Part shown: positions 44,286-55,537 of the stretch, one piece after another
Numbering within the stretch: the stretch's first letter is position 1
How the letters are laid out: every line of letters starts with the position of its first letter
Source: Patiria miniata
Taxonomy: Eukaryota; Echinodermata; Asteroidea; Valvatida; Asterinidae
Assembly (NCBI RefSeq): GCF_015706575.1
Contig: NW_024037059.1
Coordinates: forward strand, 32,064,129-32,128,128
Direction: 5' to 3'
Length of the DNA: 64,000 nt
Notes under the pieces: generated by a model
What the model was told of the DNA's origin: nothing
Database searches by the model: none
What the model saw: the letters and a program-made list of their open reading frames with translations, nothing else
Translations under genes and position numbers: made by a program

Positions 44286-44750
44286 GGTTTCATTACCAGA
44301 AAGAAATAAAATAATAAAAATAAACAATGAAATGGCTGGGCTCAGTGCATTTGTCATGGATGCAATTTTAGACAGCAAACTAGTTGAGTGAACATGTACA
44401 TTCCGGCAGGGGTGTTTAGAGGGAGGGGGCTCATGTACATGTAGCCACTACGTGTTAGGGTCAGATGGGATGGAATTTTGGAGCTAGCTCTCGTGTGCGC
44501 CAGCCTTTAAGGTAGTGTGGAGAATGCAACTTGTACTTGAGAATTCATAGTGTCACTTTAGTATTTAAATGGCATATTCCCAAATACAGGGGAAGGGGTG
44601 TGATCTCTGTGCACCACATTGTTATGCTTTCGTGTAGTTACCTCATCCTAAATGCTTTTAATAACTTAAGTTTTAATAGCTGTAGTTTAGAATGGAATTT
44701 GTAGGATATAATATACTTAATAGTATAAAATTATTGCTCCAGTCCAAAAG
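44286..44750. other. PRDM intron, no feature recognised
   Basis: Mixed sequence with G-rich words near 44410 and 44590. Nothing else supported. Confidence 0.35.
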
Positions 44751-44754
44751 CTGA

Positions 44755-44910
44755 TAATGTGGAGAGGACATGGTCCACATCTGATTTTTGTGGGGAATCA
44801 AAGTGGATGTTAAAATCGCCTAGAACAAGCAGTTTACTGGATATGTCATCTAGACATTCGATGAAACTGTCGAAGTCTGCGAGAAAAGTTGATGTCTTCA
44901 AAAGGTTCTT
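44755..44910 (-). pseudogene. LINE endonuclease fragment
   Basis: On the minus strand: FLADFDSFIECLDDISSKLL, VLGDFNIHFDSPQKSD and HVLSTLSAFGLEQ. LGDFNIH is the conserved Asp-Asn motif of LINE AP-type endonucleases. It is isolated from any RT and lies on the wrong side to belong to the LINE at 45995-48590. Confidence 0.8.
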
Positions 44911-45205
44911 TGTGAATGGCGGGGGACGGGGAGAATACTACTTTGTTGTCAGTTCACCTCTGTGTGATTACTTACTTGTTGACATGGCATTGTACATCAT
45001 TATTTACTTTACTTTATTTCATCTCAAGGCATAAAAGAATACAGTTTGTACTTAGAATTTATTATGATTTATGCATTTGTTAGAATATAAAGATAAGAAT
45101 AATAACATTTGAATAACACCACCTAGAGATGCAGGGGACCCACAAAAAGCAAAGCTTGTCGAGTGCGAGTCCCCTGAACATGAACAACAAAGAAGATACA
45201 GGATG

Positions 45206-45593
45206 ACAATAATAATAATAATAATAATAACTGTATTTATATAGCGCTTTTTGCCAGAGGATACAAAGCGAAGAAAGCCAGGTAAATGAAGTAAATGAAC
45301 ATATGAGACCCATTATGAAGCACCTTTTTGCTAGGTGCTGCGGCGCATAATTGCTGCCACTGCCAGAAACACCGGGGCAAACCCCTCCTCTTAGCGACAA
45401 GTGTTACTGGGTTCTTTAACGTGCATTATACAACACACGGGACCTACGGCTTTACGTCCCATCCGAAGGACGAAGCAATAATGGTAAAGTGCCTTGCTCA
45501 AGAGCACAAGCACCATGTTCCCACGGTCAGGATTCGAACCTGTGTACCACGGCACACGAGTCGAACACCGTAACCATTGGACCACAGCGCCCC
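45206..45593 (-). mobile_element. Full-length tRNA-derived SINE
   Basis: Read on the minus strand, GGGGCGCTGTGGTCCAATGG opens the head (box A), with box B AGGTTCGAATCCT about 45 bases on. The body has GAGCAAGGCACTTTACCATT, CGTTAAAGAACCCAGTAACA and TTTGCCCCGGTGTTTCTGGC; the 3' end is GCGCTATATAAATACAG followed by ATT repeats. Head and tail are both present. Confidence 0.88.
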
Positions 45594-45994
45594 ACGCATG
45601 ACAAGAACGATTATAAACAAAGACAGTATGAAAGCTAAACAAAAAACATACATACACAAAAATAACGTAACATAATAGTTAAATTAGAGGTGAATTTTAA
45701 AGGAAAATGAATATGATAATAAGCTACGCGAAAGTCACAATATGACAAACAATAACAAACGGGTGAATTTTAGAGGGAAAGGAATGAATTTATAAAATAA
45801 AATAAAAGTTCCAAAACAAGCAAAAGTAATACAAAAGGAGCATGCAAGAAAGTCACACCAACAAGATATAAGATTATTCAAAATAACACAAAACCATGAT
45901 CTATGAAGATAAACAGGTAGTACGAAGGGTTTAGAAGGAATGTTGCAGAACAGAATTGACAAGAAAAGACAATTTGATAAGCAACGAAATTCTG

Positions 45995-48590
45995 AGTTCA
46001 TGAATTCGAGTACTTGTTGAGAAGAATCTGTTTAAAGTTGGTTTTGAAAGTAGAAATAGATAACGATTTTTTTATTGTATTGTCTAGGGAGTTCCACAAT
46101 TTGGGCCCTTCAAATTTAACACTGTTTTTGGCTAGAGCTGTCCGTACAAATGGTAAATGAAATTCGGTGGCCTGTCGAGTTAGATATCTATGAAGGTCCC
46201 TATTTCTGTTAAACATGGGCCAAATGCAGTTCGGTAGATCATTTTTTGTTAATTGAAACATGAAGATAGCGAGTTGGAAATGGTATATGTCATTTACCTT
46301 GAGTGTGTTATGTAGTAAAAAAAATAGTAGATATACTTAGATATATAAAACTTGAGCCTGTTGATAATACCAATGTTTCTAGAAATAGTTTTACATATAT
46401 AATCGATGTGGTTGTTCCAAGTTAATATATTATCAATATATAAACCAAGAAATCAATCTGTTACAGTAATCTTGTTGTTATCGATGAAAATATCCCTTGG
46501 TAATGAACGTAAAGAATTACTAAACAACATACACTTAAGTCTTTTTGGCATTTAAGGAAAGTTTGTTTGCTTTTATCCAGTCTGATATCAGAACAAGGTC
46601 AGTATTAACAACGTCAATCAAATCATTAATATTTTTGTTACTATAGAATAAATTTGAATCATCGGCGAATAAGATACACGACAAACGTTTTGAGACATTA
46701 ACTCAGTCATTTATATAAACAAGAAATAGTAGTGGTCCAAGAATAGATCCTTGAGGAACCCCACATATCAAGGAACGTATATTTAGAAGGAGTGTCACTA
46801 ACTAATACATATTGCTTTCTGTTAAAGAGATAACTTTGAAACCAAGCAAGAGGGACTCCTCTGATGCCGTAGTAATTAACCCTAACTCCCTAGGCATTTT
46901 TGCTAGGATGTAGCCTCAATCCTGCAAAATCCTCCAATTGGCCTCATGGAAAAATAGCATATAACCTCAATCCGGCAAATTCCTCCGCTATTTCTTGAAT
47001 ATGGTCCATGGAGGGGTGACTACTGCCTGAATCCTGCAAAATCCTCCGGCTATGACTGTCAATAGGCTGAGGCAGAGGCAGTGACATCCTGGAGCAGTGC
47101 GGAGGATTTCAAGTATAATCAAGGACTAAATTTATGCACGGCTGAGCATAAACAACACAAGGTCCGGCCCAAGACCTTGACACAGTGCGTACTCCGAAAT
47201 CAGCAACGCACTTTTGCCATGTAACCTCAATCCTGCAAATTCCTCCAATTTGCAAAAAGGATTTTGGAGGATTCAGGGCGGTTAGGGTTAAGCTTGTATA
47301 ACAATACATTATGATCTAAGGTGTCAAAAGCTTTTGAAAAATCAAGAAAAATACCAAGGGTGTGTTCTAAATTGTCTAAACCTGTCACAACCTTATTAAT
47401 GAGATGAAGAACGGCATGAGTAGTTGACAATGGTTGAATGTTTTGCACGAAACCCAAACTGGAAGTTTGATATGATATCATATTTACGTAAGAAATCAAG
47501 AGTACGTTCATAAACAACTCTATCAAAATTTGAAAAAACACGGTAATATTGAAATTGGCCTGCAGTTGCTTACTTGATCAATATCTGAAGCTTTGTATTA
47601 AAATAGGAATAACTTTTGCTATCTTCAGGTTGTCTGGCACAATACCAGTTGATAAAGAAATGTTAATAATGTATGTAAGAGGTTCTACAATTACGGAAAC
47701 AGTATTTTTTAGAACAAAGGAAGTGATTGAATCAAAACCACTGCTAGCTTTATTTGGCAAATTCTTGATAATATCAGCAATTTCTTTTTTAGTGGCTGGT
47801 TGAAAAAATAAAGAATGTGAGTTAGGATGAGCGAGATAATCAGAGAATTTTGTTTTGCATTGAGGAATATTTTTAGCCAGATTGGGGCCTATGTTTGCAA
47901 AAAAATTATTAAAACTCTCGGCCATAATTTGGGGGTCATCAGTTAAATTTCCATTAACAGTGATGTCAGGAATTTTCGTAGAAGGAGAATTTTTTATTAA
48001 TAACCCGGTTTATAATTTTCCAAGTATTCTTAATATTTGTTTTTTCTTTTTCAAATTGAGAGCAATAATACTTCTTCTTAGCTGTTCGTAAAACACTGGT
48101 TAGAATATTTTTGTATTTAATATAGTTCGCATGATTTATTTCATTACGTTTAGAAAGGAATTTATGATAAAGTCTATTTTTAAGTTGTATTGATTTCAGG
48201 AGGGATATTGTTACCCAGGGAGATTTAGGATTGGCTTTGTTTTTCTTTTTATTTCTAAGTGGGACATTTTTGTTGTGATGTTCATTAAATATTTTTGTAA
48301 AATTGTAAAAAGCAATATTAGGATCTAGGGTATTAAATACAGGGGACCAGTCGGCTTAATTCAAATCATGTGTTAAGTTTTCTAAATTATCCTTAGTATA
48401 ATAATGAGAGCTAACATTCTTATTGATCTTAGGGTGAGCATTGATCATTGGTATCGAGGTTAAAATAGTTGTCGATGGACCAGAGTAAGTTGTTTGTGGA
48501 TCCTTCCCTGTTGCTAACAACGCAGTGTCGGTTGGCTTCTAAAGTACATTGGGTTTTGCCTTCATTGATGCAAGAAGTAGGGTAATTCCA
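45995..48590 (-). pseudogene. LINE ORF2, minus strand, interrupted by a MITE
   Basis: From high to low coordinate: a linker (KNVPLRNKKKNKANPKSPWV), the RT N-terminus (FFANIGPNLAKNIP, then DIIKNLPNKASSGFDSITSF and NLKIAKVIPI), TTHAVLHLINKVVTGLDNLE, GIFLDFSKAFDTLDHNVLLY, a 408-bp insertion, NYYGIRGVPLAWFQSYLFNR, LFADDSNLFYSNKNINDLID with an intact FADD catalytic pair, and a C-terminal YLTRQATEFHLPFVRTALAK block. The CR1/RTE-like order of motifs identifies a non-LTR element. Several frameshifts and stops leave it dead. The 5' endonuclease part is missing. Confidence 0.9.
46880..47287. mobile_element. TTAA-flanked MITE (piggyBac-like)
   Basis: CCCTAAC and GTTAGGG form the ends, with TTAA on both sides (46876-46879, 47288-47291). 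Deleting the element and one TTAA rejoins the LINE frame ...VLLYKL / NYYGIRG... The TTAA target with a CCC start is typical of piggyBac. The interior has repeated CCTCAATCCTGCAAA(A/T) and ATTCCTCC words and no coding. Confidence 0.88.
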
Positions 48591-49956
48591 TGGTAACTCA
48601 TGTTATGGTATGTTTAAAGGGGGGTTGTGTCTTCCGTCGCTTAATTATGTGCTGTTATTCTATAGTGTCAAAGCATTTAGTCTGGATTTTTCTCACGAAA
48701 GATTCTTTGAGTTTACATGTAGGTGACTAAACTACAAAAATGAGGCCAACAAAATAATGTTCTGTTGGTATATACATGTACGTGTAGCAATATTAAAGTT
48801 ATTTAAATGGTTACTCACATTACAAAAGAAGGACATGGCAACAATTTGTATACCTTGCATTCATAAGTTTCTACATTCCGTACACTATTCGAAAAAATCT
48901 TTTTAGTCCCCTTACATTATTAGGGTGTTTGTCTTCTGCTACCATAACATTTATTAAAAACTAATCACGAAATCTCTCGCTCGAAGGATATATTTCGATA
49001 ATTCATTTACAGTAGTTATCATAACAGTTTGTCCACCTACATGTATCTTTGGTAGAAGTGAAAACGTATTGAGATACTAATAATAAAACCCCTTCAAAAG
49101 CTCTTTTGGCATAGAATATGAACCTTTTGTCCCCTTTAAATTTTGATTCAAACTTTGCGGTTGTGATGCTTAAAATTCTGCAGATTGTGTACATTTTCCA
49201 TTTTAAAACCGTGTCCACCTTTTCGTGGCACCTTTTTCGAAAGTGATTTTCTTAAGAAATCCATTTACGAAAAATAAGTGCAGATTTTAGAATTTTTGCA
49301 TGTTAAATTTCCTACTCAAGGGGTCCAGAAGCGCGCCATTAACATAACTAGGGGTGCATTTTCAGGCTCTATGGTCCAGTGAACAGGTTTTTCAAGAAGT
49401 TTCGAGCCACCACCAGTCGCAAGGAATGGATTGCTTTTGGTTGAGAAAGTTCATGAGTTATCAAGAATAAACTGCGTGATGATCTAAATTGCAGTAATCC
49501 TGCAAAGTTTGTTGCAAGTGCACCATCTCACACTGAGTGCATCTTGATAAATCAAGATTAACACAAAAACTCCCTTGCACCTGAGATTTTTAAATACATA
49601 TTGATGAACAAAATGCAAACTTCTGATGGTGTCGGTTGGTTTCCTTTTAATTTCAAACTGTACACAAACATGTCTAAGGAGGCTGGGCAGCTAGAGACAT
49701 TTTAAAGCTAGACCAAACCAAATCATTTGCATGCTCTGATCAGATCCATTGTACATGTACTGTGTTAGAACACAAAGCCCTGAACGAGGCTATTTGTGCA
49801 CAGTTGCCTTGTGATATACTTACTAGCTACTTCATGTACCAATATCTAGACTATGTGTTCCTTTGTATGGGATACAGTTTGGTTAATCCACTTATTGAAT
49901 ACTGTATAATTTCACAAAAAGGATATTTACTATTTGTATTTTGTGATGCCTTGCAG
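48591..49956. other. PRDM intron, no feature recognised
   Basis: AT-rich sequence without clear repeat partners. The open frame at 49762-50016 simply overlaps the next exon. Confidence 0.4.
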
Positions 49957-50112
49957 GGTGTGAAGATTGTGGTCAAAGCCATCTTGGGGATTGCCCAATA
50001 CATGGACCCTTATTAAAGGTTCGGGATAAGAGTATTCCTACAAGAGCTCGACTTACTTTACCACACTATCTCATGCTCAAGGATCTAGAACTGCACACTG
50101 CAAACGAACAAG
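49957..50112 (+). CDS. PRDM-family gene exon: zinc knuckle and PR-domain start
   Basis: After completing Trp with GG, it encodes CEDCGQSHLGDCPIHGPLLK, VRDKSIPTRARLTLPHYLML and KDLELHTANEQ, leaving one base. The pattern C-x2-C-x7-C-P-x2-G-P plus RAR(L/S)(T/S)LP is shared by PRDM4, PRDM10 and PRDM15 (WCEDCSQYHDSECPELGP and SRARSSLPPNL in human PRDM15). PR domains are SET-related modules of zinc-finger transcription regulators acting in the nucleus. The acceptor TTGCAG ends at 49956 and the donor GTAAGT starts at 50113. The downstream zinc-finger array is not in this window, so the exact paralogue is open. Confidence 0.88.
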
Positions 50113-50599
50113 GTAAGTGAGTGACAGAATATTTTGTGTGAGCTGCAGAATAGAGTTCAAGTCTTTGTAATATCATATCGTGAGCAATATCGGTTGAATG
50201 CCTAGACAAATACATGTTTACTGTACAAGCCATTTATTCCATTATTCTATGTGTCGGTATTTGGTTGTATTTTAGGTCCAATTACTCAATTAATAACTTC
50301 CTGTACACCGTGAACATAAATGTGTCATTTTAAAAACATACCCAGCCCAAACACTTTACAAAGCAAAAATGTTGAACAAGTATGCACCTAAACCACAAGG
50401 AAAAGGGCTGAACAGGTTGTTGATGAACCTGGTAAATACCATGGCTGAAACATTCCTTTTGGGGAAAGAATTGAATAACTTTATGAGAGCTGGCCTCTTG
50501 CATATTTTTTACAAAGTTTTATGAACATTTTGGTTTGCCTTTGACAAAACTTTGTATGCTGTCCTCAAATTGTCAAACTCTCTGTCCATTCTATCCTCG
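50113..50599. other. PRDM intron, no feature recognised
   Basis: Nothing beyond ordinary intron-like sequence. Confidence 0.4.
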
Positions 50600-51271
50600 G
50601 GGGCCATATTCATGACACCTTGCTAAGCCTAGGTGGTTACTAAAAAGGCATATAGTTGTTTACTACACCTAGTTGGTAACTAATTGGTATTCATGAAACA
50701 TTGCTAACACTAGTTACATACATATATGTAAAGTTAGTGTTGATCCAGGGCAACTCTAAGTCACTGGTTAGCAACTACATGTATCATTTTTTGTTGTGCC
50801 AGACTTGGCTCTTTAGGTGGCTTTCCCCCTCCGGTTGCCTTCTTGAACTTTCTCATACTTGACAGGCATTCTCTTGACTCGGATTTTAATTTGGATAATC
50901 TAATTTTTAAATCATCCAATGATCTTTCAACCTTGGAAACCTTGCACGGTGTTGGCTGAGAATAGCTGACCATGCATCCTTCTTTTTGTTTGTTAGTGTT
51001 TACATGGATTTGCCTAATACACCTGTCACACTATTGTATCTGTTGTCATCACATTCCATACATGCCCACTTCATCCAAAGCACCCAATTCCAGTTACTCA
51101 GGTATGCAACTCAATTTTCCTAGTATGTAACTACATGTAGTTAGCAAGGTTCTTAGTAAGGTTTCATGAATTACAATTTAGTTGTCAACTCCATAGTGGA
51201 CTACTAGACATTTTAGTATCCTAAGGCCTAAGTTGGCTGCTAAGTTAGTAAAGTTTCATGAATATGGCTCC
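50600..51271 (-). mobile_element. PIF/Harbinger-like element remnant
   Basis: Inverted ends GGGGCCATATTCATGA and its counterpart (TCATGAATATGGCTCC) bound 672 bp with further facing blocks inside (CTAAG, TAGTTAGCAA). The interior on the minus strand encodes part of a Myb-like protein of the kind that accompanies Harbinger transposases. The DDE transposase gene is absent. The 3-bp target duplication could not be fixed. Confidence 0.65.
50761..50990 (-). pseudogene. Harbinger Myb-like DNA-binding protein fragment
   Basis: Minus strand reads KVSKVERSLDDLKIRLSKLK, SESRECLSSMRKFKKATGGG and KPPKEPSLAQQKMIHVVAN. The R/K-x-W/L-x2-LK repeat followed by TGGG-(K/P)PP is the hallmark of the Myb/SANT-like protein of Harbinger elements. 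The upstream helix appears in another frame (KEDAWSAISANT near 50960-50995), so at least one frameshift separates them. Confidence 0.65.
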
Positions 51272-51498
51272 TGTCATACATGTAATTTGGAGATGACATT
51301 TACAATGCATGTTTCATCAAAATTACTTTCCCCCTCCCCCCATTCCACCCCAGGAGAGGAAACTTCCGGTAGCACACTTGTAATAAAATTATGTACTGGC
51401 AGCTTGGCAAGGGTATTCAGAAACTAGCATATTTGCAAAAAAAATGACAGCCATTCGATAAATCAAAACCATTACCAAAATGTTATAAATTGACTTGT

Positions 51499-51785
51499 GA
51501 AGTGCTCTGGCCTCATGGTTAAGGGCATTGGATTTGTGGTCTGCAGGTTAAGCTGCAGGTTGTGGGTTCAAGTCCAGCCTGGGGTAATGGTGCGTGTGTC
51601 GTTGGGCAAGGCACTTTGTCACGCATTGCTCCATCTACATGTAGCAGTAGGTGGGTACCTGCGAAGGTACGGGCCATATGCCCTGATATTGAGCTGCTGC
51701 AAAAGTAGTATCATGGTCTGATGAACAGGGGTAATAAATATTGTAAGCGCTTTGACACCTTTGGTATAAGGCGCTATATATTATT
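51499..51785 (+). mobile_element. tRNA-derived SINE
   Basis: The head GCTCTGGCCTCATGGTTAAG and box B-like GGGTTCAAGTCCAG match the SINE at 17650. The body includes GGGCAAGGCACTTTGTCACG; the tail is AGGCGCTATATATTATTT. Confidence 0.85.
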
Positions 51786-52219
51786 TACAGCACAACATTA
51801 TTATAAAAAGGAACAATTTACTAATAAAAGAATGTTTACTTACGGGCCTAGCTAATAAGGTGTCAGCGAAGGGAGTGCCTTAGTTTGGTTTTCCTGCAGA
51901 TCAGTTGCATTCACAATTTAGTTGGAAGTTCTCAGCCTTCTCTTTGAAAAATGACAAGTATTCACAAGTTTTTGATTACTTGATTTAAATCATGTTCAGA
52001 GGTAATCTATCTAGGCTTGTATATAAGACAACTATGTATAATTATTTGTGCCTGTACATGTAGCTTGCGATCTGGATGCCCTGTGGGCTCAGGGTAAAAT
52101 GGTGGGGCTATCAGTGAGCATCATCCAGTCATATTTCTGGGGGTTAGGTATTACACCATATACAAATAGATTTTACATACTTGCCACTTGCTTGACATAT
52201 TTGTCATTCTTTGTTACAG
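51786..52219. other. PRDM intron, no feature recognised
   Basis: Ordinary sequence leading to the acceptor TTGTTACAG at 52211-52219. Confidence 0.4.
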
Positions 52220-52335
52220 TTGTTGGTGTGTTTGCTCGTAAGCTCATCCAACAACGAACTCAGTTTGGACCATTCATTGCTCCTAGAGTACCAAAACTGG
52301 AGACATTACGTCTTGATAATGCACCCATCTACAAG
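52220..52335 (+). CDS. PRDM-family gene exon: PR domain continued
   Basis: Completing Val with TT, it encodes VGVFARKLIQQRTQFGPFIA and PRVPKLETLRLDNAPIYK. G-V-(F/W)-x6-I-x3-T-(Q/C)-F-G-P is the conserved early PR-domain motif ([20 protein letters not shown] in PRDM15). The phase matches the single base left by the previous exon; the donor GTAATG starts at 52336. Together the three exons give 111 codons with no stop. The remaining PR domain and zinc fingers are not found before 64000, so either the next intron exceeds 11 kb, expanded by a LINE and an LTR element, or the exons are too diverged for me to see. Confidence 0.88.
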
Positions 52336-53985
52336 GTAATGTCTTGAATTTGATTTGCATAGAAATGTGTTTGATAATGATTTGACGTATGTACACGTTA
52401 GGCCAAACAAAAAAATACCGACCCTATTTTTGAAAGCGATAAAATGTGACCCCACACAATTTGATTGGTTATTGGGATTGGGAAAAAAATATTACGATAC
52501 CCCGACTTCCGATCAAAAATTGGTCAAAATCGCCGACCGCCGAACAATTTACAGGCAATTATCAGCAATTGATATTTACTTTCTGGCATTATCCGAAAGA
52601 AAACATCGTGGTCTAACATCAGTTTGCGTGTACCAGTACTTAAATACGTACGTTGTACAAAGACCGCTTGGGTCCTTCGTCAATAATCGTCATTGCAACG
52701 CTGTCCAGAAAGTCTGGTCCATACATCTCATGTTCCTCCGTACGTAGCCCACACGTGTATGCAAGCAGCGCGGTATTGCGTGCCAGGGGAAATTCCCACG
52801 GCAATAACTGTGTCCAACAAGCAATTCTGTTGGCTGACCGCGAGTTACACAGCCGCAAAGACTTTTTTCCTAGGGACGCCATGGAAACCGATTTTTGATG
52901 ACACTTTTGTTTGAAATTGTGGGAGATATCATGGAAGCAAAGTGTCCTAACAATTTGTTTTTTTAATTAAATGCTTTTAGGTTGCTGAAAGCAAGTCTTT
53001 GTTGACATCGCGTTAGCCTATAGGAACATTTGTTATTTGTTATTCCACCAATGGCCAAGTGCACTGCAGATCACATTGGATCAGACAGCCGCACGTCTTT
53101 TGTGGCTTTCATTCGGCTCTCGTGCACGTGCGTGCACGCAAGACTGCCATTTGCTTTAGACATCGGAGAATGTGAACATTTTCCAAAAACAAAAAGGAGA
53201 TTTCTTCCAATGAAATCTCAGAATGACATTCACAAAATTCTTTGTGAAAAACCATGGGGAAGTTGATGACGATTTTTCAATTGATATTGCCGCAAGAGGC
53301 CAACCTGACGAACCACGGAGAAGCGTAGAGCAAGTCAACACGACAGTGGTTGAACCATGTTCCGTAGCTGCCAACTATTACAAATTTTTTGTAATTATTA
53401 CAAATTGTTTGTTAAATTACGAAAATAGGAATTGCCACTAAAAAATTAAGAATTTCCCATTTTTTACCTAACGAAAAAAAAAATACTTGTAAAGTATCGT
53501 TTTTGCCCAAAACTTGTGGCAAAATATTATGATAGTGGATGGACTGGTGACAAGTCTAATAAGCAATGCGGTCAAGCATCTGATAGACATCAATGCGATG
53601 TGCGCAGTGGAGTACTTGAGGACCAGACTAAAAATATTTTTCAATGGTGTGTCATTTGTGTATGTGCAGCTTGTGGATGTGTGGTTGTGTGTACTGTGAC
53701 TACTTTTCAGTAAAGATCGAGAGCACAATTGGTCGCTTATTGCCAGGATGAGACCAATCAGTGCGAGATTTTAATCATGGAATTTAATAAGAGTATGGTT
53801 GGAAGAATTGGTAATCTATTGGTTGAGTTTATCACAATGTCCAGAAAAGATAAATCAGCATGCGTTTGCAAGGTATGTTGGCAAAATATTTCTATTGCAT
53901 TGATCATTGTGTGTAACTCGAAACTCAACATCGATAGCATGCATCTCAAAATATATGCACACATGTTATTATTGTAATTATTTAT
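52336..53985. other. PRDM intron with unassigned open frames
   Basis: Open frames of 60-130 residues occur (52355-52747; 53030-53266; 53223-53441 reading MTFTKFFVKNHGEVDDDFSI; 53729-53977) but none shows a domain I know. The first starts within the intron 20 bases past the exon and has no splice support. A host exon or an old transposon remnant are both possible. Confidence 0.3.
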
Positions 53986-53989
53986 TTGA

Positions 53990-55537
53990 CTTCAACAAGG
54001 TATTCCCTAACAACAAAACATGGGTTACAACTGAATTAAGGAATTTAATTAAGCAAAAAAAGAAATTCTGTGTCTCAAAGAAACGATGTATTAAGGAGGG
54101 ATCTGCAAAAGAAGATAAAGAAACAAATTGTACAATGTAAGAAGGTTCAGAAAAACAGAATTGAAAAGGGTTTTCGAGCTAATGACAGTAGGTCAGCTTG
54201 GAAAACAATGCAAGACTTAACAATACTAAAAGACCAATGAAAACCATAACAATTGGGACAACGAAAGACTTTGTTGAGTGATTAAATGATTTTTACTGCC
54301 AATTTGATGATAAAGATTTCAGACATGAGAATGAAGATTACACTACAGACTAAAGCATGAGAGAACAATGAGACTAAACCTTGTGTAACAGAGCATTTTG
54401 ACGAAGAGTATTTGCTAGTCTTGCACTGAATAAAGCTGCAGGTCCAGACAGATTATGTAACAGAGTATTGAGAGTTTGCAGACAACAGCTTGCATGTGCT
54501 TACACACAATTATTTCAGAATTCGCTTGATCAAGGCATTGTACCAACTTCGTGGAAAACTTCAACAGTAATTCCTGTACCAAAAAGTTGCAAATGTGTTG
54601 AGTACAAAGACTTTAGGCCAATATCCTTAACGTGCAATGTTATGAAGTGCCTAGAAAAATTAGTGCTGAAACAGGTCATGAGTCAGGTCGGGAACCATCT
54701 TGACCCACTGCAATTTGCCTACCGCAATAACAGAGGTGTAGATGATGAAGTGTTAACTTTTCTCCACGGAACTTATAAACATTTGGATGTAAGTAAGAAC
54801 CTTGTCAGGGCACTGTTTGTAGACTTTTCAAGTGCATTCAACACCATAATACCACACCTGCTTGCAAACAAATTCATAGAAATGCAAGCTCACCCCCAAA
54901 TTGTGTTATGGATTCATAACTTTCTGCTAGATAGACCTCAGGTAGTAAGAATGGGAGCCATTAAGTCTGGCACCAAAGTACTTAGCACAGGTGCACCACA
55001 GGGGTGCGTTCTATCCCCCGCATTGTTTTCCCTGTACACAAGTGAATGCGTTGGTGAAAATGAAACATGCACTATCATCAAATATGCAGACAATACGGTA
55101 GTTGCTGGTTTCCTAACAACGGAGAAAACAAATGACTACATCACAGCTGTGAGGAGATTCACTGAGTGGTGTGATGCTCATCACCTTCAGTTGAATGTAT
55201 CCAAAACAAAAAAACTGATATTCGACTTTCGAAGGAAAGCAGAACGACCTGAACCGCTCGTTCTGCATGACAAAGAGGTTGAACAGCTGAGAGAATACAA
55301 ATATCTGGGAAGCACAGTTACTAACACACTTGATTGGGCAAAAAACACAGAAGCTCTTCGCAAAAAAAGGAATCAAAGATTGTACTTTTTGAGAACCCTG
55401 AATAATCTTCATGTAGAGAAGACAATTTTGGTCTTGTTCTATCGGGCCCTAATCCAAAGTGTACTGACTTACTCTTTTCAAATGTCGCATGAATTTTGGA
55501 GTCCTATGAAATTCAGTGTCTTTTACCGTAAGGCGCT
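53990..55537 (+). pseudogene. LINE reverse transcriptase, nearly continuous
   Basis: From 54468 a 363-codon frame covers most of the RT: VPTSWKTSTVIPVPK, YKDFRPISLTCNVMKCLEKL, DPLQFAYRNNRGVDDEVLTF, ALFVDFSSAFNTIIPHLL, STGAPQGCVLSPALFSLYTS and KYADNTVVAG, then the thumb (KYLGSTVTNTLDWAKN). The catalytic YADD box reads YADN, so this copy could not polymerise. Upstream (53990-54466) coding is broken across frames (for example LALNKAAGPDRL just before). It stops at an LTR element inserted at 55538. Style fits the CR1/L2/Rex group. Confidence 0.92.

Noticed and set aside
52355-52747. 130-residue open frame as a continuation of the PRDM gene
   Set aside because: It starts beyond a good donor site and does not resemble the rest of a PR domain.
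53706-53780. Next PR-domain exon (a KDREHNWSLIAR-like reading)
   Set aside because: The HNW word recalls the PR-domain NW motif, but a stop follows quickly and the flanking residues do not match.
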